Shown piece by piece: positions 10,214 through 19,307 of a DNA stretch of 64,000 bases. Location of the stretch: the NCBI RefSeq assembly GCF_021919345.1, contig NZ_CP089293.1, positions 2,418,001 to 2,482,000 on the forward strand, in the 5' to 3' direction. The translations under genes were made by a program, and so were the position numbers. Below the pieces are notes generated by a model that saw nothing but the letters and a program-made list of their open reading frames with translations, was not told where the DNA came from and ran no database searches. Every line of letters begins with the position of its first letter. The stretch's first letter is position 1. This DNA comes from Paenarthrobacter nicotinovorans (GTDB lineage: Bacteria > Actinomycetota > Actinomycetes > Actinomycetales > Micrococcaceae).

Positions 10214-10239
10214 GGATAACTACAATCCTGTAGTTATCC
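10214..10239. promoter_or_regulatory. Perfect 11-bp inverted repeat, candidate operator
   Basis: GGATAACTACA (10214-10224), a 4-nt loop ATCC, and TGTAGTTATCC (10229-10239). It ends 36 nt before the ATG of the Fpg/Nei gene. There is no following U-run, so an operator is likelier than a terminator. Confidence 0.55.
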
Positions 10240-10275
10240 TGCCGATCCGGAACCACCTGTGGCAAAGTAATGTCC

Positions 10276-11151
10276 ATGCCGGAACTGCCCGAAGTGCACG
10301 GCCTGTGCATGTACCTGGACACCCAACTCCACGGAGCCACGCTGACTGAGGTCCGCATCAACTCCTTCTCGGCACTCAAGACCGCCGACCCGCCCTACAC
10401 CGCCCTCGAAGGCAGGACAGTCCAGGGGGTGCAACGGATCGGAAAGTTCGTTTGCGTTGACCTGGGCGGACTCTTTTTCGTGTTCCACCTGGCCAAGGCG
10501 GGCTGGGTCCGCTACACGGAGCACCCGTCTTCGGCAGGGTTGCGGATGGGCAAGAGCAACATTTCGGCAAGGTTGCTGTTCCACCGCGCCAGCGACGACG
10601 CCCACATCGGAATGGACCTCACCGAAGCCGGGACGAAGAAAAGCCTGGCCATCTATGTGGTCAGGGACCCACAGGAAGTTCCAGGCATCGCAACACTCGG
10701 TCCCGAGCCGCTGAGCCCGGACTTCGATGAGGCTGCATTCGCCGCGATTCTGAAGTCCAGTCCACAGCAGATCAAAGGTCTGTTGCGCAGCCAAAGTGTC
10801 ATAGCCGGAATCGGCAACGCCTACAGTGACGAGATCCTCCACGCCGCCAGGATCTCCCCTTTCGCCATAGCAAAGTCGCTGGACCAAGAGACCGTGGCGC
10901 GGCTGTATCAGTCACTGCAGGAGGTCCTGGTCGGCGCCGTCAACGCGGCAGCCGGGAAGCCATCCAGCGAACTCAAGGACACCAAGCGCAGCAACTTCCG
11001 CGTACACGCCCGGACGGGCCTGCCGTGTCCTGTGTGCGGAGAAACAGTAAGGGAGGTGTCCTTCGCGGACACCTCCCTCCAATACTGCCCCCACTGCCAG
11101 ACCAACGGCAAGATCCTGGCCGACCGCCGGACCTCACGATTCCTCAAGTAG
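10276..11151 (+). CDS. Fpg/Nei family DNA glycosylase/AP lyase
   Basis: A 291-residue base-excision repair enzyme. The start at 10276 is fixed by biology: the second residue after Met must be the catalytic Pro (PELPEV), so the ATG two codons upstream at 10270 is not used. Glu3 and the beta-hairpin Lys57 are present. A C-terminal zinc finger has Cys251, Cys254, Cys271 and Cys274, followed by the DRRTSRF segment. It would excise oxidised bases; whether it is Fpg-like (8-oxoguanine) or Nei-like cannot be decided from motifs alone. A second family member is at 16705-17592. Confidence 0.88.
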   Translation: MPELPEVHGLCMYLDTQLHGATLTEVRINSFSALKTADPPYTALEGRTVQGVQRIGKFVCVDLGGLFFVFHLAKAGWVRYTEHPSSAGLRMGKSNISARLLFHRASDDAHIGMDLTEAGTKKSLAIYVVRDPQEVPGIATLGPEPLSPDFDEAAFAAILKSSPQQIKGLLRSQSVIAGIGNAYSDEILHAARISPFAIAKSLDQETVARLYQSLQEVLVGAVNAAAGKPSSELKDTKRSNFRVHARTGLPCPVCGETVREVSFADTSLQYCPHCQTNGKILADRRTSRFLK

Positions 11152-11183
11152 CCCGGCCGTGACCTCTGGAGGGCAACAAGCGG

Positions 11184-11828
11184 TTAGTTGAATTCAGGGC
11201 TTTCGGTGCGGCTGCGCTTCAACTCGAAGAAGTGCGGGTAGCCGGCCAGGGTCACGGTTGCATCCCAGATCTTCCCGGCTTCCTCGCCACGCGGAATGCG
11301 GGTGAGTACGGGGCCGAAGAACGCAGTGCCGTTGACAGCGACCACGGGGGTTCCGACGTCCTGCCCTACCAACGAGATTCCGGACTCGTGGCTGGCCCGC
11401 AGCTTGGAATCGTATTCATCGGAAGTGGCAAAACGTGCCAGGTCCGCGGGAAGCCCGGTGTCGGCCAGGGCTTTCTGGATCACGGATGCGCGGTCCTTAT
11501 TGCCCTCATGGTGGATCTGCTCCCCCATGGCGTCGTAGAGGGGCTTGACGTAGCTGCTGCCATGAAGCTCCTGCGCAGCAATGATCACGCGGACCGGTCC
11601 CCAGCTGTCGTCCATCATGGCCCTGTAGTCGGCAGGTAGATCGCGGCCTTCGTTCAGGACGGAAAGGCTCATTACGTGCCATTCGGTCTCGATACCGCGC
11701 ACCTGTTCGACTTCCCCGATCCAGCGCGACGTAATCCACGCGAACGGGCAGACCGGGTCGAACCAGAAATCTGCCTTGTTGACGGTGTTGTCGGACGCGG
11801 TCACTTCAGACACAAGCTGTTCGGACAC
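11184..11828 (-). CDS. DsbA-superfamily protein, Rv2466c (mycothiol-dependent nitroreductase)-like
   Basis: A 214-residue thioredoxin-fold protein closely resembling mycobacterial Rv2466c throughout (FWFDPVCPF, WITSRW, HVMSLSVLNE, GTPVVAVNG, FFGPVL, YPHFFELKR). In Rv2466c the active site is C-P-W-C; here it is C27-P-F-A30, so the second cysteine is absent and only a single thiol remains. It could act as a monothiol oxidoreductase with mycothiol. The start is a GTG behind GAGGAG. It lies downstream of clpX on the same strand. Confidence 0.82.
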   Translation of the reverse strand: MSEQLVSEVTASDNTVNKADFWFDPVCPFAWITSRWIGEVEQVRGIETEWHVMSLSVLNEGRDLPADYRAMMDDSWGPVRVIIAAQELHGSSYVKPLYDAMGEQIHHEGNKDRASVIQKALADTGLPADLARFATSDEYDSKLRASHESGISLVGQDVGTPVVAVNGTAFFGPVLTRIPRGEEAGKIWDATVTLAGYPHFFELKRSRTESPEFN

Positions 11829-11909
11829 AGGGGAACTCCTCGGAAGAGTGGAAACGTGGCTTTTTCAAGGCGGCTCGCAACCAAGCCGCTCCTTTTTGCC
11901 AACGGCAGT

Positions 11910-13199
11910 TTAGGCAGACTTATTCCGCCGCTTTGCCACCACGTCATGGGCGATCATGGTGGGCTGGGCTTTCTTGGATACTGCATCCGCTGTGATGACC
12001 ACCGTCGCGATGTCGTCCCGGCTGGGCAGATCGAACATGACCGGGAGAAGCACTTCTTCCATGATGGCCCGCAAACCACGGGCGCCGGTGCCCCGTTCGA
12101 GCGCCTGGTCCGCTATGGCATCCAGGGCGTCCTGGTCGAACTGCAACTCCACGCCGTCCAGCTGGAACATTTTCTGGTATTGCTTCACGAGCGCGTTTTT
12201 GGGCGTGGAAAGGATCTGGATCAGCGCCGGACGATCAAGGCTGGACACGGTGGTGATGACAGGCAACCGGCCAATGAATTCCGGAATAAGTCCAAACTTC
12301 AGCAAGTCCTCGGGCATGACTTCCCCGTAGGTGTCCACATTGTCCCTGGCTTCGTTCAGTGGTGCACCGAAGCCAATGCCCTTCCGGCCGGACCGGGAGC
12401 CGATAATGTCCTCCAGGCCGGCAAAGGCGCCCGCCACAATGAAGAGAACATTGGTTGTGTCGATCTGGATGAACTCCTGATGCGGGTGTTTTCGGCCACC
12501 CTGGGGAGGTACAGAGGCCACAGTGCCTTCCAGGATTTTCAGGAGGGCCTGCTGCACACCCTCACCGGACACATCCCGGGTGATCGAAGGGTTCTCGCTC
12601 TTTCGCGAGATCTTGTCGATCTCGTCGATGTAAATAATGCCCTGCTCGGCCTTCTTGACGTCGTAGTCGGCGGCCTGGATGAGCTTGAGCAGGATGTTTT
12701 CAACGTCCTCGCCGACGTAGCCTGCTTCGGTCAAGGCCGTGGCGTCTGCGACAGCGAACGGGACGTTCAGCCGGCGGGCCAGGGTTTGGGCCAAATAGGT
12801 TTTACCGCAGCCGGTGGGGCCGATCAGCAGAATGTTGGATTTGGCGATCTCCACATCCTCGTGATGGGGCCCTTCGCCCAAACTGCCGGTCTTGGGTGCA
12901 TGCCCGGCCTGGATGCGCTTGTAGTGGTTGTATACCGCTACCGCGAGCGACCGTTTGGCGGGTTCCTGGCCGATGACATATTCCTGCAGGAAATCAAAGA
13001 TTTCGCGGGGCTTGGGCAACTCGAAGCTTCCGAGATCGGAGACCTCGGCCAGTTCCTCTTCGATGATTTCGTTGCACAGCTCGATGCATTCGTCGCAGAT
13101 GTACACACCGGGCCCGGCAATCAGCTTCCGCACCTGCTTCTGGCTCTTTCCGCAGAAAGAACACTTCAGCAGATCCGTGCTCTCACCAATCCGAGCCAT
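11910..13199 (-). CDS. clpX: ATP-dependent Clp protease ATP-binding subunit ClpX
   Basis: A 429-residue AAA+ unfoldase that feeds substrates into ClpP. The N-terminal zinc-binding domain has Cys13, Cys16, Cys35 and Cys38; Walker A GPTGCGKT is at 127-134; the Walker [10 protein letters not shown], the pore loop GYVGED and the RKH-type loop region follow. The start at 13199 (MARIGEST) has AAGGGA upstream and matches the family N-terminus. It is read in the same direction as clpP1-clpP2, but a strong terminator at 13331-13367 separates them, so clpX probably has its own promoter. Confidence 0.97.
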   Translation of the reverse strand: MARIGESTDLLKCSFCGKSQKQVRKLIAGPGVYICDECIELCNEIIEEELAEVSDLGSFELPKPREIFDFLQEYVIGQEPAKRSLAVAVYNHYKRIQAGHAPKTGSLGEGPHHEDVEIAKSNILLIGPTGCGKTYLAQTLARRLNVPFAVADATALTEAGYVGEDVENILLKLIQAADYDVKKAEQGIIYIDEIDKISRKSENPSITRDVSGEGVQQALLKILEGTVASVPPQGGRKHPHQEFIQIDTTNVLFIVAGAFAGLEDIIGSRSGRKGIGFGAPLNEARDNVDTYGEVMPEDLLKFGLIPEFIGRLPVITTVSSLDRPALIQILSTPKNALVKQYQKMFQLDGVELQFDQDALDAIADQALERGTGARGLRAIMEEVLLPVMFDLPSRDDIATVVITADAVSKKAQPTMIAHDVVAKRRNKSA

Positions 13200-13330
13200 G
13201 TGGGAATCCCTTCGTTGCATGCGGGTGATGCGGCTCCGCGCCGTACTCAAGTGTGCGGCCAAGCCGCGGTTGGCACCACCGTGACACCATCCACTCTAGG
13301 TCACAATGGGCTGCTTGCGTGGAAACAGAA

Positions 13331-13367
13331 CGCCGGTGCGGTCCATATTTCGCGAACCGCACCGGCG
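13331..13367 (-). terminator. Intrinsic terminator after clpP2
   Basis: Perfect 12-bp arms CGCCGGTGCGGT (13331-13342) and ACCGCACCGGCG (13356-13367). Read leftwards the stem is followed by TTCTGTTT. Confidence 0.8.
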
Positions 13368-13381
13368 TCGTATTCCGTGTG

Positions 13382-14041
13382 CTACCGGGCGATTGCCTGC
13401 GGCTTGATCTTCCTGGAGTCAAGAACCTGGTCGATCAGGCCGTAGTTCATGGCTTCGGCCGCCGTCAGGATCTTGTCACGCTCGATGTCGTTGTTGACCT
13501 GCTCGGAGGTGCGGCCCGAGTGGTGGGCCAGCGTGTCTTCAAGCCAGGTCCTCATGCGCATGACCTCCGCAGCCTGGATCTCGAGGTCCGAGGCCTGGCC
13601 GCCCTGGCCGCCGGAGAGGGCAGGCTGGTGGATCAGGACCCGGGCGTTCGGCAGAGCAAGACGCTTGCCGGGAGTTCCGGCCGCGAGCAGGACCGCGGCG
13701 GCGCTGGCTGCCTGGCCCAGGCAGACCGTCTGGATCTCCGGACGGATGTATTGCATGGTGTCGTAGATGGCCGTCATGGCCGTGAAAGAGCCGCCCGGCG
13801 AGTTGATGTACAAGGTGATATCGCGGTCCGGATCCGTCGACTCAAGGACCAGCAGCTGGGCCATGATGTCATCGGCAGATGCGTCGTCAACCTGCACGCC
13901 GAGGAAGATGATGCGGTCCTCGAACAGCTTGGTGTACGGATCCTGGCGCTTGAAGCCGTAGGGCGTGCGCTCTTCGAACTGGGGCAGGACGTAGCGGCTG
14001 GACGGGAGGTTACCGGCAGACCATCCGAAGTTGTAGTTCAT
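13382..14041 (-). CDS. clpP2: ATP-dependent Clp protease proteolytic subunit 2
   Basis: A 219-residue serine peptidase subunit. The catalytic triad is visible as Ser113 (GQAASAAA), His138 (LIHQP) and Asp189 (ERDK). A longer N-terminal segment than clpP1 (about 35 residues before the conserved fold) is typical of actinobacterial ClpP2. It follows clpP1 by 40 nt with its own ribosome-binding site (GGAG, 7 nt before ATG). The two subunits form a mixed ClpP1P2 tetradecamer in actinobacteria. Confidence 0.96.
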   Translation of the reverse strand: MNYNFGWSAGNLPSSRYVLPQFEERTPYGFKRQDPYTKLFEDRIIFLGVQVDDASADDIMAQLLVLESTDPDRDITLYINSPGGSFTAMTAIYDTMQYIRPEIQTVCLGQAASAAAVLLAAGTPGKRLALPNARVLIHQPALSGGQGGQASDLEIQAAEVMRMRTWLEDTLAHHSGRTSEQVNNDIERDKILTAAEAMNYGLIDQVLDSRKIKPQAIAR

Positions 14042-14081
14042 GTTCTTACTCCTGGGGTTTCAGTGGTTCTTTGGTGCCGGA

Positions 14082-14720
14082 TTAGTTTTCGGAGTTCGAC
14101 TGGTTGGCCGTACCGCCGCCACCGGCCACAGAACCGGCGTGCGCCGAAATCTTGTCGAAGAAGCCGTATTCCAATGCCTCTGCGGCCGTAAACCACTTGT
14201 CGCGGTCGTTGTCCTTGAGGATGGTCTCCACGGTCTGTCCGGTCTGCTCGGCCGTAAGCTCCGCCATGACCTTCTTCATGTGCAGGATCAGTTCCGCCTG
14301 GATCTTGATGTCCGAGGCCGTCCCGCCGATGCCGCCGGAAGGCTGGTGCATCAGGATGCGGGCGTTGGGGGTTGCGTAACGCTTGCCCTTGGTTCCAGAG
14401 GAAAGGAGGAACTGGCCCATGGAAGCTGCCAGGCCGGTGGCCACGGTGACAACATCGTTCGGAATGAACTGCATGGTGTCGTAGATGGCCATACCGGCCG
14501 TCACGGAACCACCCGGCGAGTTGATGTACAGGTAGATGTCCTTCTCCGGGTCTTCGGCCGAGAGAAGGAGGAGCTGGGAGCAAATGGCGTTGGCGTTCTC
14601 GTCACGCACTTCAGAGCCGAGCCAGATAATGCGCTCTTTCAGCAGGCGGTTGTAGATGTAGTTGTCCTGGGCTGCGGGATCGACAGTTGCCATCCGGGGA
14701 GCCTCTGATTGCTGTGACAT
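14082..14720 (-). CDS. clpP1: ATP-dependent Clp protease proteolytic subunit 1
   Basis: A 212-residue ClpP with Ser100 (GLAASMGQ), His125 (LMHQP) and Asp174 (NDRDKW). First gene of the clpP1-clpP2 operon, with AGAGG before the ATG. The 150 nt upstream contain a TAGTGT -10-like hexamer (14773-14778) and a ClgR-type box (14816-14833), suggesting activation during proteolytic stress. Confidence 0.96.
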   Translation of the reverse strand: MSQQSEAPRMATVDPAAQDNYIYNRLLKERIIWLGSEVRDENANAICSQLLLLSAEDPEKDIYLYINSPGGSVTAGMAIYDTMQFIPNDVVTVATGLAASMGQFLLSSGTKGKRYATPNARILMHQPSGGIGGTASDIKIQAELILHMKKVMAELTAEQTGQTVETILKDNDRDKWFTAAEALEYGFFDKISAHAGSVAGGGGTANQSNSEN

Positions 14721-14815
14721 AAGTACTTACCTCTCGCTGGTGCCAGTGACCTCACTGAACTTCACTACTTGGACACTAACCGTTTTCCGGGGTGATTTGT
14801 TCGCCGGAATCGCGC

Positions 14816-14833
14816 TGTTCGCTGACGGCGCAC
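14816..14833 (-). promoter_or_regulatory. Candidate ClgR activator box upstream of clpP1P2
   Basis: TGTTCGCTGACGGCGCAC fits the corynebacterial ClgR consensus as I remember it (core CGCYNANRGCG, here CGCTGACGGCG). It lies about 96 nt before the clpP1 ATG and about 40 nt before a TAGTGT -10-like hexamer, a suitable place for an activator. ClgR is known to activate clpP genes in actinobacteria. Confidence 0.5.
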
Positions 14834-14860
14834 GTTTGCCTTCAGCGCCACTGTTCGGCC

Positions 14861-14900
14861 TTAAAGAAAACCGACCCCGGATCAACTGATCCGGGGTCGG
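14861..14900 (-). terminator. Intrinsic terminator after tig
   Basis: Arms CCGACCCCGGATCA (14871-14884) and TGATCCGGGGTCGG (14887-14900) are perfectly complementary. Read leftwards they are followed by TTTTCTTTAA. Confidence 0.88.
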
Positions 14901-14913
14901 CCTGCGTCGCGAA

Positions 14914-16296
14914 TTAGAACTTCACTGCTGCGGGGTCGTCGCTGGCAGGAGCGTCTGCTTCTTCCGAAGCTTCAACAGCAGCAGCTTCTTCGGCTGCGGC
15001 TTCTCCGGCGGGGCGGACGAAGTCCGTCAGGTCAACCTTGTTGCCTTCGGTGTCGACTACCTCGGCCTGGCCCAGTACAACGGCCAGAGCCTTGCGGCGG
15101 CGAACCTCGGAAACCATCATGGGAACCTGGCCGCTCTGATCAATGATCTGGGCGAACTGGTTGGGGTCCATGCCGTACTGGCTTGCCGTGGTGACGATGT
15201 AGTCGATCAGCTCGTTCTGGCTGACTTCAACTTCTTCCTTGTCGGCAATGGCGTCGAGGATGATTTCGTTCTGGAAGGCGCGCTCGGTATTGGCCTTGAC
15301 CTCGGCGCGGTGCTCCTCGGTGTCGTGGTCACCTTCGCCGTGGGCGTTCTCCGGGTTGAAGTGGGCCTCGATCTGCTCTTCGACTACAGAGTCCGGAACC
15401 GGAACCTCAACGAGCTCAACGAGCTTGTCCAAGACCTTGTCGCGGGCCTCGACGCCCTGCTCCACAACCTTGGAATCGGCTGCCTGCTTGGCGAGGTCCT
15501 CGCGGAGCTCTGTAAGGGTGTCGAACTCGGAAGCGAGCTGGGCAAAGTCGTCGTCGGCCTCGGGAAGCTCGCGCTCCTTGACGGCCTTGACAACGACCTT
15601 CACCTGGGCAGCTTCGCCGGCGTGGTCGCCGCCAACAAGCGTGGTGTCGAAGATGGCTTCTTCGTCGGCGGACAGACCGGTAACGGCTTCGTCCAGGCCT
15701 TCGAGCATGGTGCCGGCGCCTACCTGGTAGGACAGGCCGGCAGCGGAATCGATCTCTTCGCCGTCAATGGTGGCGGTGATGTCGATGGTGAGGAAGTCAT
15801 CGTTCTTGGCAGGGCGCTCAACGGTCTTCAGCGTGCCGAAGCGGCCGCGCAGTTCGTCGAGGGACTTGTCAACGTCGGCGTCGGAGGACTCAGCAGCAGC
15901 AACCTCAACCTTGATGCCGGCGTAGTCCGGCAGTTCGATCTCGGGGCGGACATCGATCTCCACCTGGAACTTGAGCTCGCCGTCGGTTGCGGACGGATCC
16001 GGAACCTCGGTGATTTCAACCTCAGGACGGCTCAGCGGGCGGACGCCGGTTTCCTGGACTGCAGCCTGGTACCAGCCGTTGAGGCCATCGTTGATGGCCG
16101 TCTCCAGGACGTAGCCTCGGCCGACACGCTGGTCGATGAGCTTGGAGGGAACTTTGCCCTTGCGGAATCCGGGAACCTGGATCTGCGAAGCAACGGTCTT
16201 GTACGCGGCATCGATGCTCGGCTTCAGTTCCTCAAAGGGAACCTCAACGTTGAGCTTGACCCGCGTTGCGGTGAGGTTCTCGACAGCGCTCTTCAC
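14914..16296 (-). CDS. tig: Trigger factor (ribosome-associated chaperone)
   Basis: A 460-residue peptidyl-prolyl isomerase chaperone acting on nascent chains at the ribosome exit. It has an N-terminal ribosome-binding domain with FRKGKVP (the signature region, near residues 44-50), a central FKBP-type domain ([14 protein letters not shown] and following), and a helical C-terminal arm region. The tail is an acidic, Ala/Glu-rich stretch. The start is a GTG (KSAVENL) with AGGAG 10 nt upstream. Transcribed towards clpP1P2-clpX, the common tig-clp order, but with its own terminator. Confidence 0.96.
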   Translation of the reverse strand: MKSAVENLTATRVKLNVEVPFEELKPSIDAAYKTVASQIQVPGFRKGKVPSKLIDQRVGRGYVLETAINDGLNGWYQAAVQETGVRPLSRPEVEITEVPDPSATDGELKFQVEIDVRPEIELPDYAGIKVEVAAAESSDADVDKSLDELRGRFGTLKTVERPAKNDDFLTIDITATIDGEEIDSAAGLSYQVGAGTMLEGLDEAVTGLSADEEAIFDTTLVGGDHAGEAAQVKVVVKAVKERELPEADDDFAQLASEFDTLTELREDLAKQAADSKVVEQGVEARDKVLDKLVELVEVPVPDSVVEEQIEAHFNPENAHGEGDHDTEEHRAEVKANTERAFQNEIILDAIADKEEVEVSQNELIDYIVTTASQYGMDPNQFAQIIDQSGQVPMMVSEVRRRKALAVVLGQAEVVDTEGNKVDLTDFVRPAGEAAAEEAAAVEASEEADAPASDDPAAVKF

Positions 16297-16366
16297 AGTC
16301 TAAGTACTCCTGATTTTGTGGGTATGGGGTTCTGTCGTGTCCCGGAATCGGACACAAAACACAGAG

Positions 16367-16441
16367 TCGGGGTGACAGGATTTGAACCTGCGACTTCCTG
16401 CTCCCAAAGCAGGCGCTCTAGCCAAGCTGAGCTACACCCCG
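16367..16441 (-). tRNA. tRNA-Pro (anticodon TGG)
   Basis: Complete cloverleaf on the reverse strand: acceptor CGGGGTG pairs with CACCCCG, anticodon loop TTTGGGA, T-arm with GGTTCAAATCC. CCA is not encoded. It lies between tig and the divergent tRNA-Gly. Confidence 0.95.
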
Positions 16442-16569
16442 AACGCACAGGACAGTCTACGGGCAAGCGGGCCGGGAATGCACATTTGACACCGCCGCCG
16501 GAATTAGGTTTAGTTGTACCCGGCTTCAACAGCCACCGGGAAGTTGTCCTCGAGCAGGATATTCCTCCT

Positions 16570-16643
16570 GGGGACGTAGCTTAATGGTAAAGCCTCAGTC
16601 TTCCAAACTGATTACGCGGGTTCGATTCCCGTCGTCCCCTCCA
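16570..16643 (+). tRNA. tRNA-Gly (anticodon TCC), CCA encoded
   Basis: Acceptor GGGGACG pairs with CGTCCCC; the anticodon loop is CTTCCAA between CAGT and ACTG; the T-arm contains GGTTCGATTCC. A 3' CCA is encoded at 16641-16643, followed directly by a terminator. Confidence 0.95.
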
Positions 16644-16648
16644 GGCAA

Positions 16649-16686
16649 AGCGCCCCCGATCCACGGATCGGGGGCGCTTTTTTCTG
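16649..16686 (+). terminator. Intrinsic terminator after tRNA-Gly
   Basis: AGCGCCCCCGATCC and GGATCGGGGGCGCT form a 14-bp stem with a 2-nt (AC) gap, followed by TTTTTTCT. It may also stop the leftward Nei transcript ending at 16705, which faces it. Confidence 0.88.
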
Positions 16687-16704
16687 TCCGGATCCGGCAG
16701 AAAC

Positions 16705-17592
16705 CTAGACCTGGCAGCCGGGGCACCAATAGAGTTTGCGGGCACCGATTTCCGTCACACCCACCAGCGTCCCGCAAGCGCGGCAGGGCATTCCCTCGCG
16801 CTTATAGACAAAGTGGGCATCGGCGTCGGGCGCCAAGACGCCGCCGCCGGTCCAGAGTGACGGGGGTGTCGTAACAATCCGGCCATCGCGGACGCCGTCG
16901 GACATGGTTGCCACTGTGTCGTCCCACAGCCGGCCTGCGGTCTCGACATCAATACTTGTTCCGGGCGTCCATGGGTCCACCGCCTGCCGGAACAGCACTT
17001 CGGCGCGGTAGATGTTCCCGACCCCGGCCAACACGGACTGGTCCATCAGCAGCAGTGCTACAGCGGTCTTGCGCCGGCGCAGGCGCGCGATGAACTCCTC
17101 GCGGTCCCCGGGCCGGTTTTGGAGGGGGTCGGGCCCCAGGCGGTCCAGCACGGCTTCCGCCTCGGCAGCAGTGATCGCCGCGCATGTGGTGGCACCACGG
17201 AGATCAGCCCAGCCGTGTTTTGAGACAAGCCTGACGCGGACGGCACCCACGGGCTCCGGCGGACCGGCGTAGTCACCACCGTCCGCGCCTGAACCGCTCT
17301 CCCGCTCACCGATGCGGCGCGGAGCTCCAATGCTTGAGGAACCAGTGAATGTGCTGTCTCCGCCAAAACTCCAGGCTCCGTACAGGCCAAGGTGCACGTG
17401 GAGGAACAGGCCGTGGTCGAAGCGGAGGAAGAACTGCTTCCCGTGGGCCGTTGCTTCCTCCAAGGTGTGTCCCGTCAACAGGCTTGCGCCGGCCACGAAA
17501 CGTCCTTGGGGACTGGAGACTTCCAGGCGCTGCCCGCCAAAAACATCCTGGAATTGGCGGGCCAGCCGATGGACCGAATGTCCTTCCGGCAC
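16705..17592 (-). CDS. Nei-like Fpg/Nei family DNA glycosylase
   Basis: A 295-residue oxidised-base glycosylase/AP lyase. The N-terminus PEGHS carries the catalytic Pro and Glu, and the helix-two-turn-helix segment is LAGVGNIYRAE. A C-terminal zinc finger has Cys270, Cys273, Cys290 and Cys293. A low-complexity insert of about 25 residues (around residues 80-110, rich in G, S and E) is unusual. The start is a GTG sharing its first G with the rpiB stop (TAGTG), so the two genes are translationally coupled. This is the second family member in the window. Confidence 0.88.
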   Translation of the reverse strand: MPEGHSVHRLARQFQDVFGGQRLEVSSPQGRFVAGASLLTGHTLEEATAHGKQFFLRFDHGLFLHVHLGLYGAWSFGGDSTFTGSSSIGAPRRIGERESGSGADGGDYAGPPEPVGAVRVRLVSKHGWADLRGATTCAAITAAEAEAVLDRLGPDPLQNRPGDREEFIARLRRRKTAVALLLMDQSVLAGVGNIYRAEVLFRQAVDPWTPGTSIDVETAGRLWDDTVATMSDGVRDGRIVTTPPSLWTGGGVLAPDADAHFVYKREGMPCRACGTLVGVTEIGARKLYWCPGCQV

Positions 17593-18074
17593 TACTGGAC
17601 GATTTCGCCGGTGGTTTCGTACACGGCGATCTTGCCGATGCGGCGGACATGGCGCTCGTCGTTGCTGAACGGTTCCTGCAGGAAGGCTTCAATAAGCTCC
17701 GTGGCTTCTTCCACAGTGTGCTGGCGGCCGCCGACGGCCACGACGTTGGCGTCGTTGTGTTCCCGGGCCAGTTTTGCGGTGGAGAGGTTCCAGGCCAAGG
17801 CTGCGCGGACACCCTTCACTTTGTTGGCGGCAATCTGCTCACCATTTCCCGAACCACCCAGGACAATGCCAAGCGCGTGAACCCCGGCCTCCTGGTCAGC
17901 GACGACCGCAAGGGCGGCGTTGATGCAGAACGACGGGTAGTCATCCAGTGCGTCGTATTCCTTGGGCCCGTGATCCACTACTTCGTAGCCCTTCGCAGTG
18001 AGGTGGTTGACCAAGTGGGCGCTCAGTTCCATTCCAGCGTGGTCCGTAGCGATGTGGACGCGGGGTGTTGTCAC
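17592..18074 (-). CDS. rpiB: Ribose-5-phosphate isomerase B
   Basis: A 160-residue RpiB/LacA-type isomerase that interconverts ribose 5-phosphate and ribulose 5-phosphate in the pentose phosphate pathway. Recognisable segments are VHIATDHAGMEL, the DYPSFC region and GGSGNGEQIAANK. I chose the GTG at 18074 (TTPRVHIATDHAG) because longer in-frame starts add a poorly conserved Cys/Ala-rich extension. The stop is coupled to the downstream glycosylase gene by a 1-nt overlap. Confidence 0.93.
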   Translation of the reverse strand: MTTPRVHIATDHAGMELSAHLVNHLTAKGYEVVDHGPKEYDALDDYPSFCINAALAVVADQEAGVHALGIVLGGSGNGEQIAANKVKGVRAALAWNLSTAKLAREHNDANVVAVGGRQHTVEEATELIEAFLQEPFSNDERHVRRIGKIAVYETTGEIVQ

Positions 18075-18172
18075 GGGAAGTCCATTCTTATCTGGCGCGC
18101 CGGTTCGGCACTGGGCAGCGGCACAGCACATGCCGGGGCGCGGCGTTGAGGGATGCGCTACCTAGGTTACCG

Positions 18173-19177
18173 CTACCGCGGTTGTTGGGCCTGCCCGTCA
18201 TCGTGGGCCCGACGGGCAGCCCTGTTGAGAATTCCGGCAAGTTTGTCGGCTGAGGCACGCGTACCTGCGCTTAAAGCGACGCGGCCACCGTTAAGTTTCT
18301 TTACCACCACGGCCGGGCCGCTTCCCACCAGCATGGCGGTGGCGTCGTCATGGTGCCGCCAGCCCCAGCCGCCGTAGTCGGCGGCTTTGACCTCCGCGGC
18401 AGCAGCCGCAGCGATCTCGACGGCGGGAACGGTCAGGACCCGTACGATGCCTCCTGCGAAGACCTGCAAGCCTCCCCTGTCCGCCCGCACCCTGGCAAAC
18501 AGGAAACAGGCACCAACCAGCGCCGCCGCGGCCACGAGGGCGCCGAGCCATGGCACTGCGACCGCAATCAAAGCAGCAGGGAACACTGCCGAAACGATGA
18601 TCATGACGAACACCGAACTGCGGGCGTGGACCCACATCCTGAGGCTGTCGTGGGCCAGCTCCGGATCCGCCAGGAGGCGCAGCTCTTTCTGGAGGGCCAC
18701 GTCATCTTCCCGCGTCCACCGGGGGTCCGGTTTGAAAGCGAACATCATGACGACTCCAAGGGCCAACGCGGCTCCGCTGCCCATAGCCAGCACGATCGGG
18801 TCGACATGGGACTCGCGGGCGTCGGCAGCCCCGCTTTGGCCCACCAGGCAGGCCGCCAGGACCGTGGTGATGAACAGGCTGACCATCAGGCCGATACCCA
18901 TCATGACGCGCCGCATGATCACGGGCCGGGAAATCGGGACAGCCTGCAGGAACACTGCCCAACCGCACAAAGTGATGAGCGCCGCGCCGACTGCCACATA
19001 GGCGCCGAACGGCGCGAAGGACGTGCCGCCGTCGGCACTCCACATGACCGCCACGGGGTTGGGGAGATCATTGCGGAGCATTTGGGCGCACACCACGAAG
19101 CCGATGGCAAGCAGCAGAGGAAAGGCCACCGCGAACCTTAAGGCGCGGACGTCGAGGTTTTCCCGGATCGATCCCAT
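18173..19177 (-). CDS. DUF1648 domain-containing membrane protein
   Basis: A 334-residue integral membrane protein. An N-terminal hydrophobic helix (about residues 15-32) is followed by the DUF1648 signature DLPNPVAVMWSADG. Three to four further helices and a soluble C-terminal region of roughly 100 residues, ending in basic residues, follow. Function is unknown; DUF1648 proteins include relatives of the SdpI immunity family, but a role here is not supported beyond the domain. It starts leaderless behind TAGCGT and is divergent from pepN. Confidence 0.75.
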   Translation of the reverse strand: MGSIRENLDVRALRFAVAFPLLLAIGFVVCAQMLRNDLPNPVAVMWSADGGTSFAPFGAYVAVGAALITLCGWAVFLQAVPISRPVIMRRVMMGIGLMVSLFITTVLAACLVGQSGAADARESHVDPIVLAMGSGAALALGVVMMFAFKPDPRWTREDDVALQKELRLLADPELAHDSLRMWVHARSSVFVMIIVSAVFPAALIAVAVPWLGALVAAAALVGACFLFARVRADRGGLQVFAGGIVRVLTVPAVEIAAAAAAEVKAADYGGWGWRHHDDATAMLVGSGPAVVVKKLNGGRVALSAGTRASADKLAGILNRAARRAHDDGQAQQPR

Positions 19178-19183
19178 ATTCCA

Positions 19184-19189
19184 ACGCTA
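19184..19189 (-). promoter_or_regulatory. Putative -10 of a leaderless transcript (DUF1648 gene)
   Basis: TAGCGT on the reverse strand, 6 nt before the ATG at 19177. Confidence 0.5.
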
Positions 19190-19307
19190 CTCCGTGGGAG
19201 CGACACTGTGGTGTCCACTCCTTGCCTTCCGTCGTGGGAGTGAAAGAATAACTTCATACCAGCGGCCGGCGGACCGGCCGGTCATCCCGATCTCCGGAGG
19301 CACTACT

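Noticed and set aside
11870..11889. GCGGCT/AGCCGC hairpin with CTTTTTG after it on the forward strand
   Set aside because: Only 6 bp, and the T-run lies in the antisense direction relative to clpX; a weak terminator at best.
11676..13445. 589-codon forward frame opposite clpX
   Set aside because: Covers clpX and part of clpP2 in antisense; sequence has no domain features.
17349..18149. Forward frame opposite rpiB/Nei
   Set aside because: Shadow of rpiB and the glycosylase gene.
19023..19307. Upstream extension of pepN
   Set aside because: Overlaps the divergent DUF1648 gene; a TTG with a good Shine-Dalgarno sequence at 19308 fits the family.
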